A DNA stretch of 64,000 nt, taken from Protopterus annectens. Its lineage: Eukaryota > Chordata > Ceratodontiformes > Protopteridae. Position numbers and translations under genes: made by a program. Within the stretch, counting starts at the first letter, position 1, and each line of letters begins with the position of its first letter. Below, one piece after another: positions 11,304 to 23,900 of the stretch. The notes under the pieces are model-generated. The model made no database searches and was not told the DNA's origin. It saw only the letters and a list, made by a program, of their open reading frames with translations. Location of the stretch: assembly GCF_019279795.1 (NCBI RefSeq), contig NC_056725.1:1614867359-1614931358 (forward strand), given 5' to 3'.

Positions 11304-12120
11304 AATTTACAAAATAACCTCTGTGACAGTCCATTGATTTCTTATACATTCCACACCCTATACCATCTGGGTCTGATACTGAATCAACATTTACTTTCTT
11401 ATGTACTTCATCTAGTTCATTAATAGTAATTTCTTTTCCAAATTTTCCTTAACTCATTCTGGAAATTTCTTTACTTTCCCTTCTCTCTTATTTTCCATAT
11501 GCTATACTACAATACTCATAATTTGCCCTTACTTTCTTTTAACCTCTCCTTTAACATTTTTCTTTTCTGTCATTATACTAATTTCCTACTTAAGTATTTT
11601 ACCCAAACAAGTGGTTATCTCCTCTCTCAAAAATAATATTTCTGCCTAAACAGTAATGCCTTATTTTATTCTCTATCCCCAAATTCAATAAAATCCATGC
11701 AGGTTGCATATAGAGCCTACACAGAATGCACCTGTGTACATGGCCATGGTTCCCCTTCGGCAGCATGCCATGCATATTAATCATGGTGCACTGCCAAGGG
11801 AGATCACAGTAACATGAATATTGAATCCATCAAGTGCAAGCAGCAGTGTAGAGGCTGTCCCATACTTGTGGTCTGTCCAGGAAAATCCTGGACAGATGGT
11901 AAGCACAAGACGATAATTATTGTAATGTACTCTGTTATTATATAGTTTTTTAAATTTTTAAAATGTTTTTTTTTAAATTGTGCCTGTTTGCATGGTGCAG
12001 CATGCTGCTTAACATTGCCGAGCTGTGCTTACACATACATAGCAGACACCTGCCATATATCTAAGAATAGAAACCAAATTTAATCAATTGCACAATGCTT
12101 CTTTTTTTTCTTTTAATGCA
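11304..12120. other. unassigned DNA with a possible Harbinger-related segment
   Basis: No coding signal. Around 11755-11800 the text GCATGCCATGCATATTAATCATGGTGCACTGCC resembles, with CG decayed to TG/CA, the CpG-rich start of the element at 41361, which reads GCCATATGCATATTAATGAAGGTGCGCTGCC. This suggests an old copy of the same family. Confidence 0.35.
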
Positions 12121-12295
12121 TGTTTGTGTGGCACAGTGCTTAGCAATGTTAGCAGGCACCTTAGTAGTATATGTGAAAATATACTGGTTTTCTCTACTAT
12201 CCAAGGGACTAGATAGGTCCCAGGTTCAAGTCCTGACCAGTTGTACCTTTGACATTTATTGCTGTGAAAATGTGTGAGGTGACTGAAAAGGCAGT
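12121..12295 (+). mobile_element. tRNA-derived SINE (decayed)
   Basis: An A-box-like TGGCACAGTGCTTAGCA (about 12129-12145) and B-box GGTTCAAGTCC (about 12223-12233) with CCC...CCTGACCAG pairing arms resemble a tRNA head, longer than normal because of an internal insertion. The 3' boundary is uncertain. Confidence 0.45.
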
Positions 12296-12462
12296 TTAGT
12301 TCAAAATAAAAAAACAATACTTTTAGAAAATCTGCATGATGCTAAGCACCACTTAAACATGGCCAATGGCCTACAATGTTTGTTTAAACATGGGTTATGT
12401 AAGTTTGCATGATGCTCAGCTCCGCTTTTTTGAAAGTTACTGTATGACCTGTAAGGGCAGGA

Positions 12463-12992
12463 ATGCAGCCTGTATTAAGGACAATAGGAAGGAATTTCAC
12501 ACCATTCATTGGAGTCTCACATGGTTGTTGGAATGCCTGGTGGTGTTGGAGAGAGAGCGGGCTTTTGGGCACAGAGGTGGGTGTGCAGGCGTCCAGAGTG
12601 TTTGTTGGACTCCTGGTGAAAGACTATGAAGCTCGGCTGCTACAGGTCAATTACAAGGGCTCAGACTATAAGTCTGAAGTCTGGGATTAGTTGGCTAGGG
12701 ATCTTACCAGTGCTACTGGTATCCCCCGCACTGTTGAGCAGTGTTGTCACCACTATGATGACCTGAAGTGAAGGAAGAGGGGAACTTTGGACATATGTAT
12801 CCAAGAGGCTATGGGCTGGGCATACCCCACAGATATGTATGTATGTTTGCCAGTACTTTAGAAATATACAAGCTGAATCTGTGCAAAACTGGAATGCATA
12901 ATGGTTTGCTTCTCTTTCAATAGCTGCAGATGAGAGGGCTTGCAATGTCCAGTCCCATGCAGGGTGCCTGGCCAATATGATGTGTGAGTGTG
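12463..12992 (+). pseudogene. Harbinger Myb/SANT-like DNA-binding protein, relic 1 (5' exons)
   Basis: PIF/Harbinger transposons encode, besides the transposase, a Myb-like protein that helps it reach the nucleus and bind the ends. The frame contains FVGLLVKDYEARLLQ, SEVWDxLARDLTSATGIPRTVEQCCHHYDDLK (about 12597-12768): the usual 'L...Y..L.........W..I...vn..g..RT.eqc...y.DLK' pattern of three helices. TAG stops at 12688-12690 and after DLK disrupt it. A second open stretch (12923-12992) ends at a consensus 5' splice site TGTG|GTAAGT. That frame joins in phase with the open block at 15402 across a polypyrimidine/AG acceptor. The Myb call is good; the splicing is inference. Confidence 0.6.
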
Positions 12993-13689
12993 GTAAGTAG
13001 GAAAACATCAAAGTATTAACTTAATGCATAATGTGCTGTCAAAATAAAGTTAGAGAGTTTGCAGTCATAACAGTCAGATATGACATACCTGGGAAATGTA
13101 ATATGTTTAGTAATGTGTCACTGCCTACCTGAAATAGTAAAGCAAATTAAATCAAGTAAACATGCGTTACTGTGTAGTATAGCTTCCAAATATCAGTAGA
13201 TGCTGTGATCTACCCAAACTAACAGTCACTGTTCTGCTCTGCCCATTGTGTGAAATATGCTCTAGGCTACACTCAAGTAATAACACGCCAGACTTGAAGC
13301 AACAGTAATCAATACATTTTAAATGGTGATGGTGCTGTCATATGTACTGTTTTCAAACAAATAATTGTTCACTATTCTTCTAGTCTGACACCATTAAATT
13401 GTAAAAAGGAAATGAATAAAGACTGCAGGAAAAAAAACTGCTTGATAAATGTAGTACAATACCCACAGTAAGGTTCAAGCCTGTTATGGCCATTTTGTGT
13501 CAAATAATGCTGTATATTCCTCCCACTCCAGGAACAGGGTAAGGTAGCTTATGTTCTGGGCAGATATCCATGTGTATAAGTGCCACATTTTAACAAACAA
13601 TACAAATAAAGTGTAAAGCAGGACTGTGCCTTGATAAATTATCCTTTTCAATAAGTGTTAAGTAGTCCTGTATGCACTGCATGTCTTTT

Positions 13690-13770
13690 CTAATCTGACA
13701 GCAGTCTATTGTTAAATGAAGTGTACATTTTCCCTGGAGTCACATCTTGTGGGTTCTAATCCTATGGCAG
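13690..13770 (+). mobile_element. possible tRNA-like SINE head
   Basis: GTGGGTTCTAATCCTATGGCAG (near 13748-13769) matches a pol III B-box with flanking pairing bases. The upstream A-box is weak. Listed as a fragment only. Confidence 0.25.
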
Positions 13771-13816
13771 ACAACTAAGAAATCACCAGCTGTCTAGTTT
13801 ACTTAATGTACACAAA

Positions 13817-14051
13817 CATACCTCTCAACTGTCATGATTTCTCAGAATGTAATGACTAATGCCACACATGTCTGATTCTTATTAGCAGATAAATTACTTT
13901 ACTTGGAATACAAATGATTGGCAAATCTGTTTACAGATCACCTTGGTAGTAATGTATGAGCACAGTATGTAAAACAGTCCTCTGTACTTGTGTGCCTGCT
14001 TTTGTTAGTGCTTGGTCCATACTGTCCCATGCTAACAGGTTGAGAGGTATG
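13817..14051. mobile_element. hAT-like MITE, second family (about 235 bp)
   Basis: The ends are inverted: CATACCTCTCAAC at 13817 and GTTGAGAGGTATG ending at 14051. The flanks TACACAAA and TACATGGA match at 5 of 8 positions, compatible with an old 8-bp duplication. There is no ORF. It lies in the presumed long intron of Harbinger Myb relic 1. Confidence 0.6.
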
Positions 14052-14363
14052 TACATGGAATATCATCTATACAAGAATTGGAGTCACTGTACTCACAACT
14101 AACACTGCACACCTGTAGAAGTATGTATTATTAGTATGTGTTGTAGTATCACCTGCAAGGTTTTTCTCTCTCTCCCCACCCCTTTTATTAATGTTATTTT
14201 TTATTATGATTTGATATTAATATATTTTTTAACCTCTTATGTTGGCCTTATGGGTTATTTCATAATGGTTTGCTAATAACATACTTACTGTTATGTTATT
14301 TAGTGTTGTGTTCCTCATAATATAATTTAATATGTATTTTGATAAGTCAATATTATCTTCCAT

Positions 14364-15337
14364 AGGTTCATAGGTTCATAGGTTGGTACTAGACTATCCA
14401 CCCTAGAGCCTATACAAGCCTAGCCATAACAATTCCATGGATATTTCTTCCCACAGTATTTACTTCCCTGGACCCCTGTCTAGCAGGATGACTGACATAA
14501 TCCCTGGGGTGAATTTCTCCCATCCAATCATCAAGGTTCCTTTTGAAGAGGGCCAAGGAGGCACTCTGCTTGACATGTATGGGAAGTCTATTCTAGAGTA
14601 TGGGGAGTCTCTGGGTCAGGAGCCTATCCCTACAGCATGTTTTGTTCATTATGATGACAAGGTTTAGATCCCTGGAGCATGTGGCTATGAGGGATTGGGA
14701 TTTCTTTAAGTGGAGCATGTCTAACAGCTCAGGGTTTGATATGGCCTTGTATGTTAAGCAGAGATCGCCTCTGAGTAGACAATATGCCACAGAGTATAGG
14801 TGGAGTTTTTTTAGATGGTCATAATAGGGCATCTGCATTAGGCCTGTGATTCTTTTAGTGAGGGATTTCTGTGGCCTTTCCAGCTGTTGCGGATGTCTTG
14901 TGAGGTACATACCAAATGGGGCGTTGTACTCTATAATGGGTCTAATGAGGGATAAGTATAGTGGGACAATGACCTCCTTTTTTCTGGATGAAAACCCCTT
15001 AGTTATGAGGTGTGCCACATAGAAGGATTTCCTGACTGTTGTGGTGATGTGGTTATCGAAGGTGAGACCACTGTCCACCTGTGTCCCCAATTCTCTTATC
15101 ACACTTTCGGTGTTTAGCGTACTGCCACCTATGTGGTAATTCATGGGTGCATGTTTTTTTCTCAAAGGGGATAGCTATACATTTCTTGGCATTAAGCTTG
15201 AGCTCATGGCTCTGGCACCAAGCATCTGTTTCTGTATGGCTTTTTTGAAGAATATCCACAACATTTGGTGATTCAGTAATGGCTCCCAGTTTGCAGTCAT
15301 CTGCAGACTTTGTTAGCCAGATTCCCTTAGTGTTATC
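14364..15337 (-). mobile_element. CR1-type LINE, 5'-truncated, minus strand
   Basis: On the minus strand the copy starts within the RT at ADDCKLGAI (about 15295-15320), runs through LKLNAKKCIAIPF and then the C-terminal domain (15165-14593: RELGTQVDSGLTFDNHI, LIRPIIEYNAPF, RGDLCLTYKAISNPELLDML). It ends in the tail GGCTTGTATAGGCT...CCAACCTATGAACCTATGAACCTATGG (14364-14430). The protein is very close to that at 9830, so they are one family. TTATCTT occurs on both flanks (near 14354 and 15331) and may be a short target duplication. It interrupts Harbinger Myb relic 1 and is younger than it. Confidence 0.88.
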
Positions 15338-15401
15338 TTAATACTAGCATTTGTTTGGTTATTACTTATCTTGCTTTATATTTATATTTAATTTACTACA
15401 G

Positions 15402-15619
15402 CATGGCAAGGTGGGCCAGTTCCAGGTGATCCACTTACCTTGGCTCCCTGGGCTGTGGCACCGGTGCCCAGCACATCTGGGCCACAGCCTGGTGGTGCCA
15501 CCTCTACTGCCCCTGCACTACCTGCAGCATTGGGTAGTTCCACCCCACAGGCTGGGGTGGGGCCCCCCTCTGGGAGCAGAGGTGGAGGGGTGATTATGTC
15601 ACCCATCAGGAACTGCCAG
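15402..15619 (+). pseudogene. proline/glycine-rich exon of Harbinger Myb relic 1 (candidate)
   Basis: The open stretch starts after a TTTAATTTACTACAG acceptor and encodes WQGGPVPGDPLTLAPWAVAP followed by Ser/Pro/Gly/Ala-rich low complexity. It ends at a CCAG|GTATGG donor. Harbinger Myb-like proteins carry a similar GGGPP...LT block after the Myb domain. The phase (1) fits the donor at 12992/12993, about 2.4 kb upstream, with a CR1 and a MITE in the intervening intron. By chance the phase would agree one time in three, so this is suggestive only. Confidence 0.4.
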
Positions 15620-18400
15620 GTATGGTACACAGGGTGCTCCTCCAAACTTTCAGTGCATGCCTGCATCAGATGGAGAGCATGCTAGGCAACCAAGAGGGGC
15701 AGGCTCACCTTAGACTCCAGCCTATACCACTGCCACCACAGGGGCAGTGAAGGAACTGTGCTGACAGTCCCATTGGTGAGGACTTGAGTCACACTGCTAC
15801 TGTGTGGATGCTCATGGGACTGGGATTACACAACACCCTCCCCATCCAAGGTGTTCATTCCCCTCTTGTGTCATACACCAACCCTGTCTGCTGTCTTGTC
15901 TGCCTTCTGAAGCTTCTTCACCTTCCCAACTTACCTCCCCCACACTTACCTATGTCCCTTCCCCAACATGCCACTCTCACCTTAAAAAAAAAAAAAGAAA
16001 ATGGGCACCTGTTCCAAAAACAAATATTGTTCCATACATAGCTCTCCATTTCACATACTTGCCCATTGGACACACTTAATTTGGTCCAATTCACTTGACA
16101 ATGCAGTTATGTTGTCATCACCCCTCTCTGGGATTGACAGTCCAAATTCATCTAAAAAATCTCTGAATGTGCACAGTTGTTGCTGTTGAAGAAATGGATA
16201 GCTATGGTTCTTTCCTATGCCCATACTGCACATCCCTACTTGCCCATCATTATGTTTCCCCCCCCTCCTTGCACCCCTTTTCAACACTGTCCTCTCTCCC
16301 TGTTTTTCTTTAAAGATTTTTTGCATGACAGGGAGCGTCACTCTATATTGCTTAGCAATGCTAAATAGCATTATATTGATAGATGCTTTTGGAACAATAT
16401 TAATCATATTCAGCAAAGTACACCTGCACTGTATTTTGAACCCATAACCATCGCATCTGCAGAATAGTGGATCATCCCACCAAGTCACACAAATGCAAAT
16501 GAGCACAGATGTTTTAAGCAAAAAATACTAATGTGAAGTAGTTTCCCTCATTAAGCATGTTTAAACAGTGCTGCACATTGGGCCACACTGCACAAATCAG
16601 CTAAGAGATTACTAGAAAAATAGCACTGTAATTGGCACTCCAGTACACAAATACATCACTATGAAGGCACACACATAAGCTTAGATGTAAGTGAGGTATC
16701 TAATAACAGGTAACCCTGTAATTATGTCTACAGCATGTTAGAACACACTTGACAAAACATTAATGGAAAATAGGATTTTAACTGGGACTCTGGTGTACAA
16801 ATACAGCACTCTAAAGCCATACACATAATAATAGATGTAAGTGTGGTATTTAACAGCAGATAACTGTGGAATGATAACTACAACATGTGAAAATGCATCT
16901 GCTGTAACAGTGACACTGGATCTCAGTCTGTAAAAGGTATTGAAAACATTACTTTTTGGTACACATGGTCCTGGGTTCAGGTACAGCTGCGTCTACTAAT
17001 GAAAATGCATGTATGTGGCCATCAGTGTTATAAAGTGTGATATGTATGTCTGTCTCATCACCTATTTATCCACCCAAAGCAGTACAGTTGGAATATCCAT
17101 ATCTTTATAATAGAGGGCGGAGGCCTACAGATAGGACGACTCTCACCTGCTCCTAGTACAACACTATAAAGTGCAGAGAATGTCAGGTAATGCAGTAGCC
17201 TGAATTTCCAGAGGCTGTTGAAGTGTTTACTGAAATTGTGGCCCAGTAATATCATACTGCAGCCCACAATGTGTTGCTGGTGATAGCACAGACAACCACA
17301 GCTGCACAACTAACATACATATATGGAGGTTGAGCTAGATGCAAGGGGTGCCAGCATACACTCAACAGGACACTACCATGACATAACAATTGACTTGGCA
17401 TATGTCCAACTGTGTGACATCATGTTTAATGCACACCTACCTTTTTTCTAGGACACACTAAGCATTTTGCCTTGCATTGTGTTACTGATACTGTTGGCTG
17501 ACAGACTTACCTGACACACATACCTTACTTCCCAGTGGGATGGGTACTCTCAATATGACTCTTCCTATACAACAAGGCTGCCACAGGTCCCGCACTTACT
17601 CTTAAAGCTTGTTGTCTTGCAAACTGTTAATCCTTTCTGCCTATGCCTATTGCCTGTAGAATCACCTTCAGTTTCACCCTGTAGCACACACATTTGTATG
17701 TAAATAGTAGCTGCTACTGACATTCTCTCTGCCATGATGTAGTATCTGTCTCCCATTATTTTTCAACCCAACATATGAGAAAGAGGTTATAATCTACGTT
17801 GAGGCCTTATGTCTTGTTCAGTGGTTGCATGGAATTGGCTGATTATACTGCAAATCAACTGTGTTCACTGCAATTAGCATTTCAGAAATACAGATTGGTT
17901 CAGAGGCAATTACTTGCTAATAGAGAACCATGTTAAAAAGGCAAACAGCTAGGGAGGGGAACCATTATGTATGAGAGTTACTTTTCATGGTCAACTCGTT
18001 GGCACAACATTTATATATATCAGTACCGTTCAACAGAGGAGTACTGTACTCCATCAGGTATGTAACCATTTTGTTTCCAACATGATGCATGTATTTCAAT
18101 ATACTTAGGGGGAATAGGAATTACAGCAGTAAGCCTTGCTTGTGCTGCTGACATGTCACTGATCTGCACATGTATTACACCTACAGAGGAACCAGAGTAC
18201 AGTACAGGTAAAATGCTCTTTGTTAATTGGGTATACCAATCTCCTGGATATTTCTGATTGATAGCAATGTTAATACTACACTGCTATTTGTGTGGCACTG
18301 ATGGTTTTAAATATTATAAGGGGGGTTTACACCTACAGGCCGCAACATTATGGACTGCTGTGTTGGTTGTGTGATCATACAAGAATATCTGTCATGGCAC
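15620..18400. other. unassigned DNA with one tRNA-like SINE fragment
   Basis: There is no coding signal I can name; several short frames overlap each other on both strands. On the minus strand around 16505-16420, GACTTGGTGG and GGTTATGGGTTCAAAATAC look like degenerate pol III A and B boxes. The remainder is CpG-poor, TG/CA-rich DNA. Confidence 0.35.
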
Positions 18401-18625
18401 AAGCAGGAATAGATGTCTACTGCTACTATCATACTCACATCCACATCCTTATTATGTTTGCATGGTGTTGAACATGATATGTGCATCCAAGTAGTAACTA
18501 CTGGTAGCCATCTGTTATTGCTGTATCTCTACATACTATACTCCCACTTATGTGATCCTGACATATGTTTCCATTTTGTTGTCTTTCAGGAAATATGTAT
18601 TCCTTACACTGGAGCCCTTTTACAG

Positions 18626-20147
18626 ATGCAAAAAAAATGACACTATCCTGGATGCTCTGCATTAACACCACCAACTCCAACTGTTCGGGGGGGGGGGGCA
18701 CACAGGGAAGTGCAGGCAGCATTGTGGGCTGACCTAGTTCCCAATGTCAATACAATTGGCCACCACAGCAGGACATATGAGCAGGTGCAACATCATGCCA
18801 CTGATATGATAAATGCCACCTGCAGATGAGCAGCAGATGTGGCCAGGGATCATGGTGTCACTAGTGGAGGGCCTGCAGTAGAATAACCACTGTCAGCCAT
18901 TGAGGAATTCCTGGTGAACCTAGGAGCACAGGACAGTTCCCAGGCATTCATTACATGGTATGTTGTGGATGTGGGTGCCACTGTTTCCAGACAAGAGAAG
19001 TATCCAGGTATGCTTAGTTGGATAAGGATTGGAATACTGTAACATTCAGTGTGTCAGAGTGTACATAGTTTTATGTGAGTGTTGGATATTTTTATAGAGG
19101 GAGGCGGTTAGTTGCAGTTTGAATTTTATGCTCAGATTGTGACCTGTAGACCAATTAACATAATATGTACTGTAAATGTGAGTTATTTGGACATAGTAGC
19201 CTGTCATAGTGCAACATGGTTTGCTGTTTACACTACTTCTCCCTCAAATTTTCACAGGACCATTAGAAATCAGACACGGCCATGCTCCTGCTCCTGGTAA
19301 GCATGACACTGTTGTGTTACAGATGTAGATTTAGTGTATAGTATTCACTACAGCGTCATCCTAGGCCTGCTGATTGGATTGATGTACTGTATGCATGATT
19401 GCCAACCCCACATATTTGTACAAATAGAACACGGTTTACAGTCATACCCATGCCTTGTAGTTGTGACCATGCATCACTGATAGATTTGCAGCATTTGTAG
19501 GATGGTACAGATTGCCTTATGTGTCAACTGTGCAGAGTTTTGACAAATGTTAAAAGTGTACATCATTGTTGCTCATGAGATTCTTGATTAATGAGCTTAT
19601 TCTTTACAAGTAACTACAGACGTTTCTTAGAAAATAATGTCCTCAGGTCCTGGTATATGAAGTTGGGGGTTAGACAAGTCTATAATACTGACAGCATTTT
19701 ATACAGCTTAACATATATTGCAAGATAACATTGTAGAGAATAGTAGTGCAGGTATTAATGTACCACTTTTCCCTTTTTATCACAGGTGACCAGGAGGGGG
19801 TTGGTCTCTGTCCCCTTCACAACCTGATGTCAGTGTCTCTTCATGATGATGGTGGCCAAAGTGAGGCATGGGTGGGGGTTGCAGGGGCTGAATCTGTCAC
19901 AGAGGTTGACATCCCTCTTCTGCCCTCATTATCACCATACACAGTCAGTATGCCTATGCATACCCAGTCCCCTGAGGCCACAGATATTGGACAGTCAGAG
20001 GGTGGGGACACTGAACAGGAAAGTGTGGCTACTATGGCTGCAGTGAGTGTTGATATTGGCCATAGCCAAAGAAATGGCAAGGATCCACACAGGCAGATTG
20101 ATAAGGGTGCTCTTAGGAGGCCTGAGTCCTTCCACCACCTGTTGTAG
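18626..20147 (+). pseudogene. Harbinger Myb/SANT-like gene, relic 2, three exons
   Basis: Exon 1 (18626-19007) begins after CCCTTTTACAG. It encodes DTILDALHxHHQLQLFG, then after a 12-G tract WADLVPNVNTIGHHSRTYEQV, then VARDHGVTSGGPAVE and PLSAIEEFLVNLGAQD. This is the Myb-like helix pattern plus the 'TGGGPP..LT..E..v..lg' tail of Harbinger Myb proteins. It ends CCAG|GTATGC. Exon 2 (19258-19296, 39 nt) lies between TTTTCACAG and CTG|GTAAGC; exon 3 starts at 19786 after CCTTTTTATCACAG. All three join in phase 1 without a stop through to TAG after 20147. Exon 1 has stops and the G tract breaks the frame, so it is a pseudogene now. Role: DNA-binding partner of the transposase. Confidence 0.72.
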
Positions 20148-20291
20148 GTGTTCATACCAAGACATGGCAGGCCAAGGGCTTGTGGTCCTCTCGTGTTCCC
20201 ATGGAGGCCACAGTCCCAACAGACAGCAGTCACCCTCAGGTGGTAATGCCACTTCTGACCATGGGTTGGGGGTGCCAGTGCAATTGCATGC

Positions 20292-20760
20292 TTTGAGTTA
20301 ATTCTGGAAAAGGGTGGCATTGAAGTTCTTACTGTTTCTGATCAATTTATAGCTGGTTTGGTGGAGGTTGTCTACTTTATGTTTGATAATGTAAGTGAGT
20401 AAGTGGTCACTCACATCATCTGGGAGGGTGCCAGAGTTGTACAGGTCTGGGTGGTTGTTGATAAGGATCCAGTCCAGGATGCTATCTTTGTTATTGGTTT
20501 TGTTTATTCTAGTGGGTGTGGTAATGAGTTGTGTGTAACCATGAAGGTTTACATGGGTTGCGGGAGATTAAGAGGAACAGTTATTACAATCAATATTAAG
20601 GTCACCTAACGCCATTGTTTCATGGGGGTATGTACTGGATATCCATTGTAGGAAGTCTTCCAAGGTGTTTGAATTATTACCTGGGGGGATGTACATGCAT
20701 ACTATGAATATACTTTTATTTTTGTTAAGTTGTAACAATTGTAGCATTACAGCAGAAGTG
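20292..20760 (-). pseudogene. CR1/L2-group LINE endonuclease fragment
   Basis: The minus strand encodes LNKNKSIFIVCMYIPPGN, TLEDFLQWISS, MALGDLNIDCNN and then, across a frameshift, LITTPTRINKTNNKDSILDW, LINNHPDLYNSG and DVSDHLLTYIIKH. These are the last parts of an APE-type endonuclease: the GDxN strand, the 'TR...S.LDxil' block and the catalytic SDH. The fragment is close to the endonuclease at 56250-56774. Upstream in LINE orientation, at about 20760, it joins an unrelated frame. Confidence 0.8.
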
Positions 20761-20951
20761 TGCTTCACATGGATGGGGAGCCTGTTACATATAGTGTGTA
20801 GTGTCAGGGTTACAAAACTGTCTGTCCAGCATGTCCTATTTATACCACAGTCAAGGTGCAGCTGTGTAGAACATGTACCTCTCGTGCTAGTCCTGCCAGT
20901 CCAGTGGGATCTGACACTTCCCTGTATGGCATCCATACACCTCCCCTCCAA
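20761..20951 (-). pseudogene. possible CR1 C-terminal fragment joined to a LINE endonuclease
   Basis: The minus-strand frame reads QLHLDCGINRTCWTDSFVTL then CNRLPIHVKHTSA. This resembles the CR1 C-terminus seen at 10690-10800 (DLNLVTTINRTCRRDRFLSQ then YKLPIYIKQRSS). It runs without a stop into the endonuclease at 20760, giving an order (C-terminus before endonuclease) that cannot be original. It may be two insertions fused by deletion. Confidence 0.4.
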
Positions 20952-23900
20952 AGCATGTAGAAGAGATAGAATGCATAGTTATGGCCTTGACACGGTCTGC
21001 ATTGGACATGTTATATACACTGTGTATTGGGTTATTGTGGTATCACTCTGGCTGGTGTCAGATATGCCTGTGTACTTACATACCAAAGATGGCATTGCAC
21101 TCACTGATAGGTGTGATGAGTGTCACATACACTGTAACAATGACTTTTTGAGACTTACATACCATACCTGTCATTATAGGTTGTGCAACAGTGTAAGAAG
21201 CCCCACATCTTACCGACCAGTGAAAGTGAAAGGCTAGATCACTCTCTGTGTCCATAAGTCCCTGACTAATGGGTCAACTGTTGGAGGTGTGCAGACAATA
21301 CAATATTTTTCAGGGGGTGGATGACTGCCAAAAGTATAGCATTGTGAATTGCTTGGCATATAGTATTTGTCAGTGGCTCTGACAACATCTGAATGTGTGT
21401 GTCAGCCCATCCTGGATAACTGTTGGTTCTGTGTGTGATTCAGTGGCAGCTCCTTATTTGCAATCATCTGAAAATATAGTCAGTCTAAGGTCACTGACAG
21501 TGGCTGTGACTGCAGAGAAGGGGAATGGATAGGAGAGGTAGTCCCAGGAATGATGTGTGTGGGTAGTCCACTGGTGACTGGCCTCAATGTAGTGCTGGCC
21601 TACACAATCCTATCTTCCCAGATAATGATTGTCAGACACTTGGCTATCCAATGGTTGACATACAAGTTTGTAAATAACCTCTTCAGTGTGTCCACAATGC
21701 CTGATAGCCTAATCTTGTCAAATGCTTCTCAGGCCATGGTAGGTGGGGTGAGTCATTTTCCCCTCATCCATTGCATACTGTAACAATCAATGAGGTTCAA
21801 TGCTTAGGGTAGGCATGATCTGACCTTGAACAAAACACAACTGGTTGGGCCAGTGTCTTCAGGTGTACTGCATTGCTAATGATCATTTCCATGAGAAGTC
21901 TTTTCATGGTTTTAAATGTAACACCACTGAGACATCCGGGAACACTGCTTGTCACTGCATGCTACTTGCCCTGTGTGCAACTAAGTATTAAAGTTAATTC
22001 CATCATGGTTTCCAAGAAGGTAGTCATCCAACATGTCTGAATCTGTACATACCATAGGTAAGCAGTGTTGGGGGGAGTCATATGTTGTACACCCTGGGAA
22101 AGGTAAGGAGGGTGTGTTTACACAGTAATTCTGCAGTTGCACACCACTTAAGCAGTGTGCACTGCGATGTCACAGTTACCTTGTGAAGACTGCTGACAAG
22201 AGGGAAGTCCCCTGAATTGCTGGTGCCTGCTTACTACAATTGCTGGTCTCACCATAACCACTCTCTCCTGGGATACCATGCTCTTACACTTTGTCTCTCA
22301 CTAAAAGCAAAACATTAGTAACAAACCCCACATGAGGAGCAGGCCACAACCTGTTTGTTCATCCACATAGTTGTCCCACATCATGTATAGGCACATGCCT
22401 TTTTGCAGGTAGATGCCTTGAGTAGCAATCAGAGCAATCAGTACATTTCTGGTATATATTATGCCTTGTATTCCAGGGTACGTAGGATTTCAGTAGGGTA
22501 ATGAGCAGATGGTGAGTCAGCGAACAGCTGAAATGTCAGAATATAATGTTCAATGTACTGGACATAGACATCTAAGGTTGATTAAGCAAGCACTACAGTG
22601 GCGGTGATCACTGTTATGTGACAATTTCACAGCTATTCATGCAGCCTGACCTTCAAGAGCTTCATGGTGCATGTCTGCATGTCATGGATCTGAGGTGTAC
22701 TGCAGAGAAGTGGCCACCTTTGGCCAAAGTGTGTGTACCCACACCTGTCCTACGTATGTCATACTGTACATTTATGTAGCCAGAACACATGTTCCCACAT
22801 TATGTCACACAACATCCAGTGTGCTGTCTGGTTGCTTGATAGGCAGTGTATACTAGTAATGCCAGAATAATGACTGCAGAGTTAAACAAGTTCTCTGTGC
22901 ATGCATGGACATCCACTGCAAGGAGTGCCTACAGACAGTGTGTTTGAGGCTGTCAATGCCAAGGGTATAGCAGCATAACCCTAACTGTGCTGGAGTTGTA
23001 CATTGTCACATTTGTAGGTATGCTATTGTGACCATGTCTAATCATGGGATTGTGGTTAATCCAAGGGCCTCATGCCTGGCAAAGCATTGTACTCACTCAG
23101 CCTTGTTATGGAACACTGTCAGGTGCTGTGTTACATTAGGAGAACTACACAAAGGTGATACCATGTTACATTTCAGCATCTGTCAGGCCACTGTTTAATG
23201 AAGGCCTGCTGTGATGTACACACAAGCAAGACTGTATTGCTAATGGTATTATTGCTGACCTCTGTTAAGATGTGGATAGTGTCCCTGCCCCTATACTGAT
23301 ATGCCACACAAACAAAATGTGTGAGAGATGTGACTATATAACAAACCTTGATTTCATGCTGCCTCACACACTGGTTAGCACATATGACAATGAGCAGTTT
23401 AACAACACCCACACCTCACCACATACTTCACCCACACCCCAGATCACACACAACTGCACGTGTGGAGCTCCTTACTAGACACATATGCAAAGAACAGACA
23501 CCTCAGAAACCCAATTGCAAGCTCAGTACACACACTCATACCTCTACAGAACACAGTACACATAATAGCACATGCACCTCTGACTGTGCAGTCAAACACC
23601 TGAGGCAAAACACAAACTCAATCCTATTATTCATATGTGATTACATAATGTGACACACTGATGTCCTTCTCACCAGGCTACACATAGAAAAGGTCAAAGT
23701 TAGATGTCTGTGAGGTGCCAGGATATGCTATACCACACATGCATGCAGGTTTGTCAACATCAGGTGTCATTATGATGATATCATAGTTCCTGTTGGTGTA
23801 TACAACTTGAGACATACCTCAATGGACTCTATACAGACACATGACTGAGCTTGCAGAGTCCGTTTCTGGTGGGTATGCTCATTGCCTTCAGGTGCTTTAC

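Noticed and set aside
19841-20320. Minus-strand 159-codon ORF as a gene
   Set aside because: It is the shadow of exon 3 of the Harbinger Myb-like relic on the plus strand, which has splice-phase support.
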